From Helicobacter jaachi (GTDB taxonomy: Bacteria > Campylobacterota > Campylobacteria > Campylobacterales > Helicobacteraceae), in contig NZ_JRPR02000006.1 in NCBI RefSeq assembly GCF_000763135.2, forward strand, positions 44,734 to 108,733: a stretch of 64,000 nucleotides of DNA, read 5' to 3'. Position numbers and translations under genes: made by a program. This document shows positions 8,336 through 17,368 of the stretch, piece after piece (positions within the stretch are counted from its first letter, which is position 1; each line of letters starts with the position of its first letter). A model generated the notes under the pieces. It saw only the letters and a list, made by a program, of their open reading frames with translations. It was not told the DNA's origin and searched no databases.

Positions 8336-9871
8336 TTAATGCAAAAAGTGCCTTATGTGCGTAAAATACATCGCCATATTATATTCATTACAAGCCGCTA
8401 TCACTTCATCATCGCGGATACTCCCACCGGGCTGGATAATCGCGCTTACACCTATGCTATGCGCCATATCTATGCTGTCTCTAAATGGGAAAAACGCCTC
8501 CGAAGCGCATACACAGCCTTGCAAATCTAGCCCCATATCCTTTGCCTTTGCAATGGCTGCCTTTGTGGCATCAACGCGGCTTGTCATACCCATACCAATG
8601 CCCACAAGTGCGCCATTTTTGACATAAGCCACACTATTTGACTTAGTAAGCGCAGCAATGATATAGGCAATCTTTAAATCTAGCATTTGCTCCTTTGTAG
8701 CGGCAATTTGTGTGACTAATGTAGCGTTTTGGACCTCATTTGCTTGAAACTTATCACTATCTTGGAGTAAAAATCCCCCCTGCACATGCTTAAAGTCATA
8801 TTCATCGCAAGGCAGGCTTAAAAAAGCGCTATTTTGCGTAAAAATTTTCATACGCTTTTTAGATTGAAACACTGCTAAAGCCTCGCTTGTAATATCTCCG
8901 GCTACAAGCACTTCTACAAAAATCTTATTTATCTCCTCTGCTAGCTTAATATCCACCACGCCATTACACGCTACCACGCCGCCATACGCGCTCACATTAT
9001 CGCAAGCTAGCGCGTGGATATAAGATTGTAATAAATCCTCCTTAAGCGCAAAGCCACAGGGATTACCATGCTTTACAATGCACACAGCCTTTGCCTGCTC
9101 CCCAAAGCTTGTAGCAATCTTAATGGCTGCATTCATATCTGCGATGTTATTAAAGCTTGGCTCGCCTTTTTTAATCACAAAATGCGTATTATAGAATCTG
9201 TCATATTCATATAGCGCGCCTTTTTGATGTGGATTCTCCCCATAGCGCGTTTGCATAACCTGCCTGCCTGCGATAAAATGATACGCGCCAAAGCCTCCAT
9301 TAAAACGCTTATTCATATAATTTGCAATCATCACATCATAATTTGCCGTATGCTCATAGGCTTTAATCATCATCTCTTGGCGCAAGGCTAGCGTATTTTC
9401 TCCATTACGCAAGGCATATATAATTTTAGCATAATCATCTTTGTGTGTAACCACCAGCACATCATTATAATTTTTTGCCGCGGCGCGCACAAGCGTTGGA
9501 CCGCCAATATCAATATTTTCAATAATCTGCTCTAAATCCTCAGTTGCCTCAATAGTTTGCTTAAAAGGATAGAGATTAACGCACACAAGATTAATAGCGC
9601 CAATGCCCTTTTCTTTAGCTATCTTTTCATCTTTATCTAGCCCCCTGCGATAGAGAATCCCCCCATGGATTTTGGGGTGTAAAGTCTTCACGCGCCCATC
9701 AAACATCTCCTCACTCTGTGTATAGTGGCTTATATCAATGGCTTTTATGCTAGCTTTTGTAAGTGTCTCTAATGTCCCTCCTGTGCTTAAAATCTCAAAG
9801 CCCAAATCACTTAAATCTTGTGCAAATTCTACAATGCCCTCTTTGTCGCTCACGCTTAATAACGCATACAT
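8336..9871 (-). CDS. purH: Bifunctional AICAR formyltransferase / IMP cyclohydrolase PurH
   Basis: PurH performs the last two steps of IMP synthesis. The N-terminal IMP cyclohydrolase domain shows [36 protein letters not shown] and [16 protein letters not shown]. The C-terminal transformylase domain shows [22 protein letters not shown] and, at the end, [10 protein letters not shown]. Its 511 residues match the family. RBS AAGGACAGGT lies before the ATG. It is a single minus-strand gene, apart from the other pur genes in the window (purF, purN, guaA). Its presence shows de novo purine synthesis, unlike H. pylori. Confidence 0.97.
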   Translation of the reverse strand: MYALLSVSDKEGIVEFAQDLSDLGFEILSTGGTLETLTKASIKAIDISHYTQSEEMFDGRVKTLHPKIHGGILYRRGLDKDEKIAKEKGIGAINLVCVNLYPFKQTIEATEDLEQIIENIDIGGPTLVRAAAKNYNDVLVVTHKDDYAKIIYALRNGENTLALRQEMMIKAYEHTANYDVMIANYMNKRFNGGFGAYHFIAGRQVMQTRYGENPHQKGALYEYDRFYNTHFVIKKGEPSFNNIADMNAAIKIATSFGEQAKAVCIVKHGNPCGFALKEDLLQSYIHALACDNVSAYGGVVACNGVVDIKLAEEINKIFVEVLVAGDITSEALAVFQSKKRMKIFTQNSAFLSLPCDEYDFKHVQGGFLLQDSDKFQANEVQNATLVTQIAATKEQMLDLKIAYIIAALTKSNSVAYVKNGALVGIGMGMTSRVDATKAAIAKAKDMGLDLQGCVCASEAFFPFRDSIDMAHSIGVSAIIQPGGSIRDDEVIAACNEYNMAMYFTHIRHFLH

Positions 9872-9932
9872 ACCTGTCCTTGTTGGGAAATTTTGGTAGT
9901 ATTTTAACCATATTTTTTAAGAAGGCAATAAA

Positions 9933-10901
9933 ATGACTTGTGTCTTTGATATTGAGACTATCCCTGATTTTCACCTGTTAAGCAGCACTTTTGGCTATGA
10001 AGGCACTCCCTTGCAAATCGCGCAAGCAGCATTCAAAGCCCAATATGAAAAAAGCGGGAGTGAGTTTTTGCCTATTTGCTTTCATCGCGTGATAAGCATT
10101 GCGAGTGTAATTTGTGATGAATATGGCAGATTTGTGAAAGTGGGCAATTTTGGCAATGCATTTATAGAATCTGCTTTTATAGAATCTACACCATCTGAGG
10201 GCGTAGATTCTATAAATGAGCCTACTTCAAGGACATTTTTAGATACTTTAGAATCTACCCTTCTAAGCGAATTTTGGCAATTTATCAATAAAAATAATCC
10301 AAAGCTTGTAAGCTTTAATGGCAGGGGGTTTGACATACCTACTATGCTCTTACGCGCTATGCGGTATAATATAGGTGCGTGGGCGTATTTTGAGCAGAAA
10401 AATCCAGCGCTTAATAAGAGCAAATGGGATAACTACCGCGTGCGATATTGTGAGGATTTCCATACGGATTTATATGAGAGTTTGGGGCATTTTGGCGCGG
10501 CGCGCAATCTTAATTTAGACGCGCTATGCAAAATGCTTGATTTAGTGGGCAAATACGATATGAGCGGCGCGCAAGTGTATGAAACCTATTTGGGCGAGAG
10601 TATAAGCGATAAAAATACAGAATCTACAGACATAGAATCTAAAAAAGCAGCCCTTGAGGTGATTAATCACTACTGCCATAGCGATGTGCTTAATACTTAT
10701 TGGCTCTATCTTAAATACGAGGTGCTAAGGGGCGTGCTACTTGAGAGCGATTATTACGCGCTTTTAGAAATTTTGCATGAAAGACTACCTAAAGATAAGC
10801 CCTATTCGCAGATTTTTACTGCCACGCTTAAAAGGCATATTGCAGATTATGCACGCACAAACGCACAGCACACAGATTCTATAACGCTAGATTCTATATA
10901 A
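9933..10901 (+). CDS. Predicted 3'-5' exonuclease, PolB-like DEDD family
   Basis: This 322-residue protein resembles the stand-alone PolB-like 3'-5' exonuclease family (PF10108). The metal-binding motifs are visible: ExoI in VFDIETIP at the N-terminus, ExoII in SFNGRGFDIP (about residue 130) and ExoIII in YCHSDVLNTY (about 250). It probably trims DNA 3' ends in repair. The region around residues 70-110 contains FIESAFIESTPSEGVDSIN, encoded by four closely spaced TAGAATCT/AGATTCTA motifs, and the C-terminus HTDSITLDSI comes from two more, so the motif has expanded in tolerated loops. Confidence 0.85.
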   Translation: MTCVFDIETIPDFHLLSSTFGYEGTPLQIAQAAFKAQYEKSGSEFLPICFHRVISIASVICDEYGRFVKVGNFGNAFIESAFIESTPSEGVDSINEPTSRTFLDTLESTLLSEFWQFINKNNPKLVSFNGRGFDIPTMLLRAMRYNIGAWAYFEQKNPALNKSKWDNYRVRYCEDFHTDLYESLGHFGAARNLNLDALCKMLDLVGKYDMSGAQVYETYLGESISDKNTESTDIESKKAALEVINHYCHSDVLNTYWLYLKYEVLRGVLLESDYYALLEILHERLPKDKPYSQIFTATLKRHIADYARTNAQHTDSITLDSI

Positions 10902-10909
10902 GGCTATGT

Positions 10910-11146
10910 ATGCACACACCCTACACCACAAAAAATGGCGAAATCACCACCAAAGAAGATTTAATACAAGAAATTGAGGCATTGCTTAATCAGCTGCCTG
11001 CAAAATCCCCCACTACCCTTTCAATATCGGTTATGAGCGTGATGAGCTGCAGGGATTTAGAAAATGTGCGCGATGGGCTTTTATCTAAGCAAAAAGACAT
11101 TATCGCGCGCAATCAGCAGTGGCTCATAGGTTTAGCGCATGAATAA
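10910..11146 (+). CDS. Small protein of unknown function
   Basis: A 78-residue predicted protein, not recognised. It is mostly polar and probably helical, with an acidic/Leu-rich stretch (KEDLIQEIEALLNQLP) and a C-terminal helix ending in QQWLIGLAHE. AAGG sits 6 nt before the ATG. It begins 8 nt after the exonuclease gene and overlaps hisH by 8 nt, so it is probably translated as part of this operon. There are no membrane segments or signal peptide. Confidence 0.6.
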   Translation: MHTPYTTKNGEITTKEDLIQEIEALLNQLPAKSPTTLSISVMSVMSCRDLENVRDGLLSKQKDIIARNQQWLIGLAHE

Positions 11147-11777
11147 AATTGGTATTATCAATTATGGCGCGGGCAATCTTGGCAGCGTGAAAAACGCCCT
11201 TGCTTTCATACAAAATCAAATGCCTAGTATGCCGCCTTTTGAGGTATGTATAGAATCTAGCCCAGAGCGATTAAAATTGTATGATAAACTTATTTTGCCC
11301 GGCGTTGGCGCATTTGGTAGTGCGATGAATGCACTTCATAGCACTTCGCTAAGCGAGGCTATTTGTGAGTTTGCACAAAGTGGCAAATTCATACTAGGCA
11401 TCTGTCTAGGCTTGCAACTTCTTTTTGAAAAAAGCTTTGAATTTGGCGAGCACAAGGGGCTTGGGCTTATAAGCGGTGAAGTAGTGGGCTTTAACAATAC
11501 AGGGCTTAAAGTGCCGCATATCGGCTGGAATAATTGCTATTTTACCACACTTGGCAAGCAATCGCCACTTTTGCGGGACATTAAAGATGGGAGTTTTTTT
11601 TATTTTGTGCATAGCTTTCATATTAAAACTAGCGAGGCATTTATCTTAGCTTATTGCGAGTATGGCTACCCCTTTGGAGCGATAGTGAATAAAGATAATC
11701 TCTTTGGTATTCAACCTCACCCGGAGAAAAGCCATAATGTAGGGCTTTGCTTGCTTAAAAACTTTCTTGAACTCTAA
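11139..11777 (+). CDS. hisH: Imidazole glycerol phosphate synthase glutaminase subunit HisH
   Basis: HisH is the class I glutamine amidotransferase that supplies ammonia to HisF in histidine synthesis. Seen are INYGAGNLGSV at the N-terminus, the oxyanion strand LPGVGAFG, the nucleophile Cys in LGICLGLQLLF (about residue 88) and the His-Glu pair in IQPHPEKSH near the C-terminus. 212 residues is normal length. No hisF or other his gene lies nearby, so its partner must be encoded elsewhere; a role with an alternative HisF-like partner in surface-sugar amidation is possible but not supported here. Confidence 0.92.
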   Translation: MNKIGIINYGAGNLGSVKNALAFIQNQMPSMPPFEVCIESSPERLKLYDKLILPGVGAFGSAMNALHSTSLSEAICEFAQSGKFILGICLGLQLLFEKSFEFGEHKGLGLISGEVVGFNNTGLKVPHIGWNNCYFTTLGKQSPLLRDIKDGSFFYFVHSFHIKTSEAFILAYCEYGYPFGAIVNKDNLFGIQPHPEKSHNVGLCLLKNFLEL

Positions 11778-11851
11778 AGGTAATACATTTACTTTTGGAT
11801 AATTTTAATAAGATTTAATAATGGATAATTTTTATAAATTAAGGAGTAAAG

Positions 11852-12787
11852 ATGATTGATTTAGCAATTATTGGTGGTGGTCCAGCTGGGCTTAGCGCAG
11901 GTTTATACGCAACACGCGGCGGAATTAAAAATGTAGTGCTTTTTGAAAAAGGTATGCCCGGTGGGCAAATCACAGGCAGCAGTGAGATAGAAAATTATCC
12001 CGGTGTCAAGGACATTGTGAGCGGTATGGAGTTTATGGAGCCTTGGCAGGAGCAGTGTTTTCGCTTCGGATTGCAGCACAAAATGAGCGAGGTAAGCCAA
12101 ATCACAAAGCAAGATAAGATTTTTAGAATCCACCTAAGTGATGGCAGTGTAGATGAAGCAAGGGCAGTCATTTTTGCCGCAGGTGGTAGCCCAAAGAGGG
12201 CAAACCTCAAAGGAGAGAGCGAATTTTGGGGAAGAGGCATTAGCACTTGCGCTACTTGCGATGGCTTTTTTTACAAAGACCAAGAAGTGGTCGTGCTAGG
12301 TGGCGGCGATACTGCGCTTGAAGAGGCTGTGTATTTAAGTCGCATTTGCTCTAAAGTGTATTTAATCCACAGAAGAAATGAATTCCGCGCCGCGCCAAGC
12401 ACGATTGAGCATGTGAGAAGTAATAGCAAAATTGAAATTATCACTCCTGCGGTGATTGAGGAGATTAAAGGCGATAAGGCAGGCGTTACAGGCGTGCTTA
12501 TTAAGCATACAGATTCTAATACGACACAAGAAATTAATGTAATGGGCGTTTTTATCTTTGTGGGCTATGATGTGAATACTGCCACACTCAAACAAGATGA
12601 TGGCTCTATGCTCTGTGAGTGCGATGAGTGGGGAAGTATCAAGGTTGATTTATCAATGAGAACAAGTGTAAGTGGGCTATTTGCCGCAGGTGATGTGCGC
12701 ACGCAGGCGGCAAAACAAGTCGTATGCGCCGCAGGTGATGGCGCAACAGCTGCATTGCAAGCAATTGCGTATTTAGAACATAAATAG
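11852..12787 (+). CDS. trxB: Thioredoxin reductase TrxB
   Basis: This NADPH- and FAD-dependent enzyme reduces thioredoxin. The N-terminal FAD motif [10 protein letters not shown], the redox-active CATCDG (about residues 133-138), the NADPH-binding [10 protein letters not shown] and the C-terminal FAD motif GLFAAGDVR are all present. Its 311 residues are typical. AAGGAG lies 6 nt before the ATG. The upstream spacer has two copies of GGATAATTTT in an AT-rich run that probably contains its promoter. Confidence 0.96.
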   Translation: MIDLAIIGGGPAGLSAGLYATRGGIKNVVLFEKGMPGGQITGSSEIENYPGVKDIVSGMEFMEPWQEQCFRFGLQHKMSEVSQITKQDKIFRIHLSDGSVDEARAVIFAAGGSPKRANLKGESEFWGRGISTCATCDGFFYKDQEVVVLGGGDTALEEAVYLSRICSKVYLIHRRNEFRAAPSTIEHVRSNSKIEIITPAVIEEIKGDKAGVTGVLIKHTDSNTTQEINVMGVFIFVGYDVNTATLKQDDGSMLCECDEWGSIKVDLSMRTSVSGLFAAGDVRTQAAKQVVCAAGDGATAALQAIAYLEHK

Positions 12788-12930
12788 ATTCTATCATGTC
12801 CGCACTTATTGCGCTTACGCGCTGTGCGGTCTTACAATTTCACGGCAGAGCCGCTCATTGCGCCTAAAGGATAAAGTTATAGCTTAGCTTTAGCTAATCT
12901 ATCAACTTAGTTTTTGAGGTTAGATTCTAT
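12785..12930 (-). repeat. Dispersed structured element, copy A (minus orientation)
   Basis: Read on the minus strand, this segment matches the elements at 33033, 53725 and 60039. It starts and ends with the TAGAATCTA motif, has the AAGTTGATAG...CTATAACTT hairpin and a distal hairpin closed by CCGCAC/GTGCGG. The inner stem is TTAGC/GCTAA where the others have TGCT/AGCA, and pairing is kept. It fills most of the trxB-dapB spacer and begins at the trxB stop. Confidence 0.8.
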
Positions 12931-12980
12931 AAACACCGCGCGGTCTTACAGCGACACTACCTCAAACTTAAACGCCCTCG

Positions 12981-13008
12981 TATAGATTCTGTAAATATAG
13001 AATCTATA
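12981..13008. repeat. Inverted pair of TATAGATTCT motifs before dapB
   Basis: Perfect 10-bp arms TATAGATTCT and AGAATCTATA flank an 8-nt loop, 30 bp upstream of dapB. It could be a transcription signal in the dapB leader; no T-run follows. Confidence 0.6.
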
Positions 13009-13037
13009 TAATTCCTTATTTTTAAAAAGGAGTTTTT

Positions 13038-13805
13038 ATGCTACAAATTGGGATTTTTGGAGCGACAGGGCGTGTGGGAAAGCTGCTTATTGATGAGATT
13101 TTAAACCATGAGCAATTTGAACTCTCAAGCGTATATGTGCGCAATGAACTACAATACTCTCTACCGGCTAGCACAATGATTACAAGGGATTTTGAAGTAT
13201 TTTTGCAATCAAGCGATGTCATTATTGATTTTTCATCGCCAGAGGCTACAAAAGCCCTGCTTGAGGTAGCACCTACCCACCCTACTCCGCTAGTCATTGG
13301 CACAACGGGCTTAGATAATGATACATATAATTTGCTTGAGAGCGCGGCTAATAGTATGCCTATCCTCTATGCGGCTAATATGAGTAAAGGCATAGCTATG
13401 CTTGATAAAATCGCAGCCCTTGTAGCAGCAACGCTCAAAGAAAGTGATATAGAAATTTGCGAAATACACCACCGATACAAAAAAGATGCGCCCTCCGGCA
13501 CGGCTTTAAGCTTGGCGCAAAGTTGCGCTAAAGCGCGAAATCTCAATCTAGATTCTGTGCGTGTGAGCGGGCGCGATGGGCATATTGGGCAAAGGAGGGC
13601 AGATGAAATTGGTGTGATGAGCCTACGCGGTGGAGATGTGGTGGGGAGACATACGATTGGATTTTATCTTGATGGAGAGTATTTAGAGCTTACGCATAAT
13701 GCCACTTCACGCCTTACTTTTGCCAAAGGCGCGCTCGATATGGCAAGCTTTATTGTAAGGCAGGAAAATGGCTTGTATAGCATTCAAGACGCGCTTAATT
13801 TATGA
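13038..13805 (+). CDS. dapB: 4-hydroxy-tetrahydrodipicolinate reductase DapB
   Basis: DapB makes tetrahydrodipicolinate for lysine and meso-diaminopimelate synthesis. The nucleotide-binding GIFGATGRVGKLL is at the N-terminus. The catalytic and substrate region EIHHRYKKDAPSGTAL is near residue 140 and GRDGHIGQRR near 178, as in the family. Its 255 residues are normal. AAAAAGGAG lies 7 nt upstream of the ATG. It appears monocistronic, with purF starting 115 nt later. Confidence 0.96.
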   Translation: MLQIGIFGATGRVGKLLIDEILNHEQFELSSVYVRNELQYSLPASTMITRDFEVFLQSSDVIIDFSSPEATKALLEVAPTHPTPLVIGTTGLDNDTYNLLESAANSMPILYAANMSKGIAMLDKIAALVAATLKESDIEICEIHHRYKKDAPSGTALSLAQSCAKARNLNLDSVRVSGRDGHIGQRRADEIGVMSLRGGDVVGRHTIGFYLDGEYLELTHNATSRLTFAKGALDMASFIVRQENGLYSIQDALNL

Positions 13806-13920
13806 GAGCTAAGCCGCACTTAAAACGCGTGTAGATATAGAATCTACTTATTAGTTTTGTTGCTATACAATTGCGCGAAAACACAAAATGAGGGCAAGCC
13901 CTAGATGAAGAGTTGGGAAA

Positions 13921-15324
13921 ATGAAGAGTTGGAATGAAGAATGTGCTGTTGTGGGCGTTTATAATGTCGATAAGGCAAGTGTATTAAGCTATTATTCACT
14001 TTTTGCCATGCAGCATCGCGGACAAGAGGCAAGCGGCATTTCTGCGAGCAATGGCACAAAAATCACCACCATTAAAAGCACAGGCTTAGTAACTAAAATT
14101 TTTACACAAAAACGCCTCGATAAACTCACAGGACGCTCAAGCATAGGGCATAATCGCTACTCTACAGCGGGCGAAGATTCTATAAATGACGCTCAACCTA
14201 TCTTTGCTCGCTATGATTTGGGAGAAATGGCTATTGCACATAATGGCAATCTCACAAACGCCAAAGAAGTGCGCGAAATGCTCATTAAAGAGGGCGCTAT
14301 CTTTCAAAGCCACCTTGATACAGAAAATCTAATCCACCTCATCGCCCGTAGCAAAAAGCAATCTTTGACAGATAGGATTATAGACGCGCTTCAACATGTA
14401 GATGGCGCGTATTGCTTTATTTTCCTTTCACGCACAAAAATGTTTGCTATCCGCGATAGATATGGCTTGCGCCCTTTGAGTTTGGGCAAAATTTACAATG
14501 ATGATGGCAGCATAGGCTATGTGGTGGCTAGTGAGAGTTGTGCGTTTGATTTGGTGGGAGCGGAATTTGTGCGAGAGATAAAAGCGGGTGAGATGCTTAT
14601 TTTTGATGGGGCGTATGCTATGCAAGATTCTCAACCCAAAAGCATTCAAGTATTTGAGCCAAATCCGCACCCCTGCGTATTTGAGCATGTCTATTTTGCG
14701 CGCCCTGATAGCAATGTGTTTGGCTATAATGTCTATAAAGCGCGCAAGCAAATGGGCATCGAGCTAGCCAAAGAGCATAAAATTAAAGCGGATATGGTGA
14801 TTCCTGTGCCAGATTCTGGAGTGGCGGCTGCGATTGGCTATAGCAAGCAAAGTGGCATTGATTTTGAGCTAGGTCTCATACGCAATCACTATGTAGGCAG
14901 GACATTTATTGAGCCTACGCAGCAGGAGAGGGAGCTAAAGGTTAGGCTCAAGCTTAATCCTATAAGAGAATTAATTGCTGATAGAGAAATCATTGTCATT
15001 GATGATTCTGTGGTGCGCGGCACTACAAGTAAGCAGATTATTAAAATATTACGACAAGCGGGAGCTAAAAAAATTCATTTACTCATTAGCTCTCCGCCTA
15101 CTATTTCACCTTGCTTTTATGGTGTGGATACGCCTCATAAAGAGCAGCTTATTTGTGCAAATAAAACTATCGAGGAAGTGCGCAAATATATTGGCGCAGA
15201 TTCTCTAGGCTTTTTGTCCATTAAAGGCTTAGTAAAAAGTATAGGCAGTGAGGGCAAAACCTTGTGTAAAGCCTGCTTTGATGAATGCTATGTTGATGAT
15301 TATACGAATAACTTAGGTGGCTAA
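13921..15324 (+). CDS. purF: Amidophosphoribosyltransferase PurF
   Basis: PurF starts purine synthesis by making phosphoribosylamine from PRPP and glutamine. The glutaminase nucleophile is Cys8 (ECAVVGVY), so the short leader MKSWNEE must be removed, as the longer propeptide is in Bacillus PurF. Also seen are MQHRGQEASGI, GHNRYSTAG, AHNGNL and the PRPP loop VIDDSVVRGTT. Four C-terminal Cys (KACFDECY and others) may bind an Fe-S cluster, as in cluster-containing PurF proteins. The start codon region is duplicated: ATGAAGAGTTGG also occurs 16 nt upstream in another frame. The stop overlaps the next gene (TAATG). Confidence 0.96.
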   Translation: MKSWNEECAVVGVYNVDKASVLSYYSLFAMQHRGQEASGISASNGTKITTIKSTGLVTKIFTQKRLDKLTGRSSIGHNRYSTAGEDSINDAQPIFARYDLGEMAIAHNGNLTNAKEVREMLIKEGAIFQSHLDTENLIHLIARSKKQSLTDRIIDALQHVDGAYCFIFLSRTKMFAIRDRYGLRPLSLGKIYNDDGSIGYVVASESCAFDLVGAEFVREIKAGEMLIFDGAYAMQDSQPKSIQVFEPNPHPCVFEHVYFARPDSNVFGYNVYKARKQMGIELAKEHKIKADMVIPVPDSGVAAAIGYSKQSGIDFELGLIRNHYVGRTFIEPTQQERELKVRLKLNPIRELIADREIIVIDDSVVRGTTSKQIIKILRQAGAKKIHLLISSPPTISPCFYGVDTPHKEQLICANKTIEEVRKYIGADSLGFLSIKGLVKSIGSEGKTLCKACFDECYVDDYTNNLGG

Positions 15325-16286
15325 TGCGTGTTATGCTAAGTGTGGGGCGTTATTTTAAAAAACGCTTTGGCTCTAGGGTGAGGAAAATCCCCATCTCTTT
15401 GCAAGGCTTTACCTGCCCTAATATAGATGGCTCGCTCGCGCGTGGTGGGTGCATTTATTGCGATAATGAAAGCTTCTCGCCAAGCCTTATTAAGCTTGAT
15501 AAAATCTCGCAAGTCAAGATGAATTTTTCACTAAAAAATAATCCATTGCTAGATAAGCAACTCCACCAGCTTGAAGAGCAGTTTTATTGGCATTCACAAT
15601 TTCATAAAGATAAATTTGATATTAGTAAATATATGGTGTATTTTCAATCTTATACAAACACTTACGCGCCATTTGATACGCTTAAAGCCCTCTACGATAA
15701 GGCTTTAAGCTTCCCAAATGTCGTGGGGCTAAGCATTGGCACGCGCATTGATTGCGTGCAAGATGATGTGCTTAACCTGCTTGGCGAATATGTTAAAAAA
15801 GGCAAAGAAATTTGGCTTGAGTATGGCATACAATCTGTGTATGATAAAACTTTAGAGATTACAAACCGCGCCCATAGCATTGCTGGAGCGCAAGAGATGT
15901 TTGAGAAAACGCGCAAAAAAGGCATTAAGGTATGTGCGCATTTAATCTATGGGCTGCCTGAGGAAAGCCCTGAAATGATGCTGCACTCGCTAGATTCTGT
16001 ATTGACATGGGGGATTGATGGGATTAAAATTCACCCGCTTTATGTAGTGAAAGGCACGCGTTTAGCAAAGCTCTATAAGGACGGATTATATGAGCCTATC
16101 ACTATGGAGACTTTTAGCACGCTTATTGTGAAATCACTAGAGAAAATCCCGCCAGATGTGGTGGTGCAGCGCATAAGTGCAGGCGCGCATGATGAAAGCC
16201 TGCTTGCGCCTAAGTGGTGCTTTGATAAAAATATCCAAATGCGCTATATCCGTGATAAGCTTAAATCCGCCGGCATAGAATATTAA
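15324..16286 (+). CDS. Radical SAM protein, YhcC family (TIGR01212)
   Basis: A 320-residue radical SAM enzyme. The cluster ligands are in GFTCPNIDGSLARGGCIYC (C-x11-C-x2-C), the spaced form typical of the YhcC/TIGR01212 family rather than the usual CxxxCxxC. Further family signatures are YFQSYTNTYAP and, in the middle, GTRIDCV and LEYGIQS. The physiological reaction of the family is not established as far as I know. The ATG overlaps the purF stop, so it is translationally coupled to purF. Confidence 0.88.
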   Translation: MRVMLSVGRYFKKRFGSRVRKIPISLQGFTCPNIDGSLARGGCIYCDNESFSPSLIKLDKISQVKMNFSLKNNPLLDKQLHQLEEQFYWHSQFHKDKFDISKYMVYFQSYTNTYAPFDTLKALYDKALSFPNVVGLSIGTRIDCVQDDVLNLLGEYVKKGKEIWLEYGIQSVYDKTLEITNRAHSIAGAQEMFEKTRKKGIKVCAHLIYGLPEESPEMMLHSLDSVLTWGIDGIKIHPLYVVKGTRLAKLYKDGLYEPITMETFSTLIVKSLEKIPPDVVVQRISAGAHDESLLAPKWCFDKNIQMRYIRDKLKSAGIEY

Positions 16287-16298
16287 GTGGGTTAGATT

Positions 16299-17363
16299 CT
16301 AAAAATCTGCTGCCCACTCAAGCGCAAAATTCATAAACTCCATAGCCCTCCAATGTATTAAAGTATACGGCGTTTTGATACAGCCCTGCCCCTCAAAATT
16401 AAGCGTAATCACAAAAATATGCGTATAATGGAGCTTTTTTAGCTTAGATTCTATACCCTCTTGCGTGCTAAATGGAATGAATACAAACACGCCAAGCGCG
16501 CAGATAAACTCCCCCATATCGCCATAGCTTACTTCAGGGCTTTTTTTATCACGCAAACAAAAATTAAAAAGTTCTAATAAAAGCATATTTTCTAATATAG
16601 CAAGCAAATTTTTGTCATTCTGCACGCATAAAGGCAAGCTAAAATCATAAAAATATAGTTTTTTACTTTTAGTATGCGTGTGTGGCACAAGGTAGATAAT
16701 GCCGCGCTCCTGCAGAGATTGCAAAAGTGGGTAGATTCTATCTTTTGAAATTTTATGCGTTTTTTTGAGCATCGTATAGACATAATTTGGCGTAAGCTCG
16801 CGCCCTTGCATACGCAATAATGCAGTAAAAATCTCAAAATCATTCCATAAGGCAAGCTTTAGTATTTCTTGCTTGCGCGGGATTTTATGGCTTGGCGGGA
16901 GGAAGGCAATTTGAGGCAAATTCCCCTCTTTCAAAAAAAGATTGAATAAATTATTTATGGAGAGATTTTTATTATCAAAGCTCACATATTCTTCAAAGCT
17001 TAAAGCACTAATGAATTTAGGCTGAAAATCCTCTGGGCAGTGCGTAATACTAGCTGCAATAAGAATAATTGACTTAAGATTTGGCAAAGAAAGTGCAGGC
17101 GTGTAATTATCTACAATGAGCAGCTCAAGATGACGCTCAAGGTATGATTTAAGGATAAAGGCATTTGCAGATTCTATATCTATGCGACAATCTGCGCAAT
17201 TAATATAAAGCACCTTTTTATGTCGCGCAGCATAGAGTAATGCTAGAGCGCTTTTCCCCACACCCGGCGCACCATATAAAAATATTTTGCCCTCTTTTAG
17301 CCCATATCTGCGCGGCTTTAGCCCTGCTACACCCTCAAGGTATGTGCGCGATATATCCTGCAT
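16299..17363 (-). CDS. P-loop ATPase of the DUF4143/AAA type
   Basis: A 354-residue ATPase. Walker A is IFLYGAPGVGKSAL at about residues 27-40 and a Walker B-like LELLIVDNY is near 80. The middle section has a winged-helix look (YTMLKKTHKISKDRIYPLLQSLQERGIIYLV), as in archaeal-type or DUF4143 ATPases. Function unknown. It starts 5 nt after the AAA+ gene upstream, so the two ATPases are the 3' end of the long minus-strand operon. The IDIES and ESKL segments carry motif-derived codons. Confidence 0.7.
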   Translation of the reverse strand: MQDISRTYLEGVAGLKPRRYGLKEGKIFLYGAPGVGKSALALLYAARHKKVLYINCADCRIDIESANAFILKSYLERHLELLIVDNYTPALSLPNLKSIILIAASITHCPEDFQPKFISALSFEEYVSFDNKNLSINNLFNLFLKEGNLPQIAFLPPSHKIPRKQEILKLALWNDFEIFTALLRMQGRELTPNYVYTMLKKTHKISKDRIYPLLQSLQERGIIYLVPHTHTKSKKLYFYDFSLPLCVQNDKNLLAILENMLLLELFNFCLRDKKSPEVSYGDMGEFICALGVFVFIPFSTQEGIESKLKKLHYTHIFVITLNFEGQGCIKTPYTLIHWRAMEFMNFALEWAADF

Positions 17364-17368
17364 AGAAT

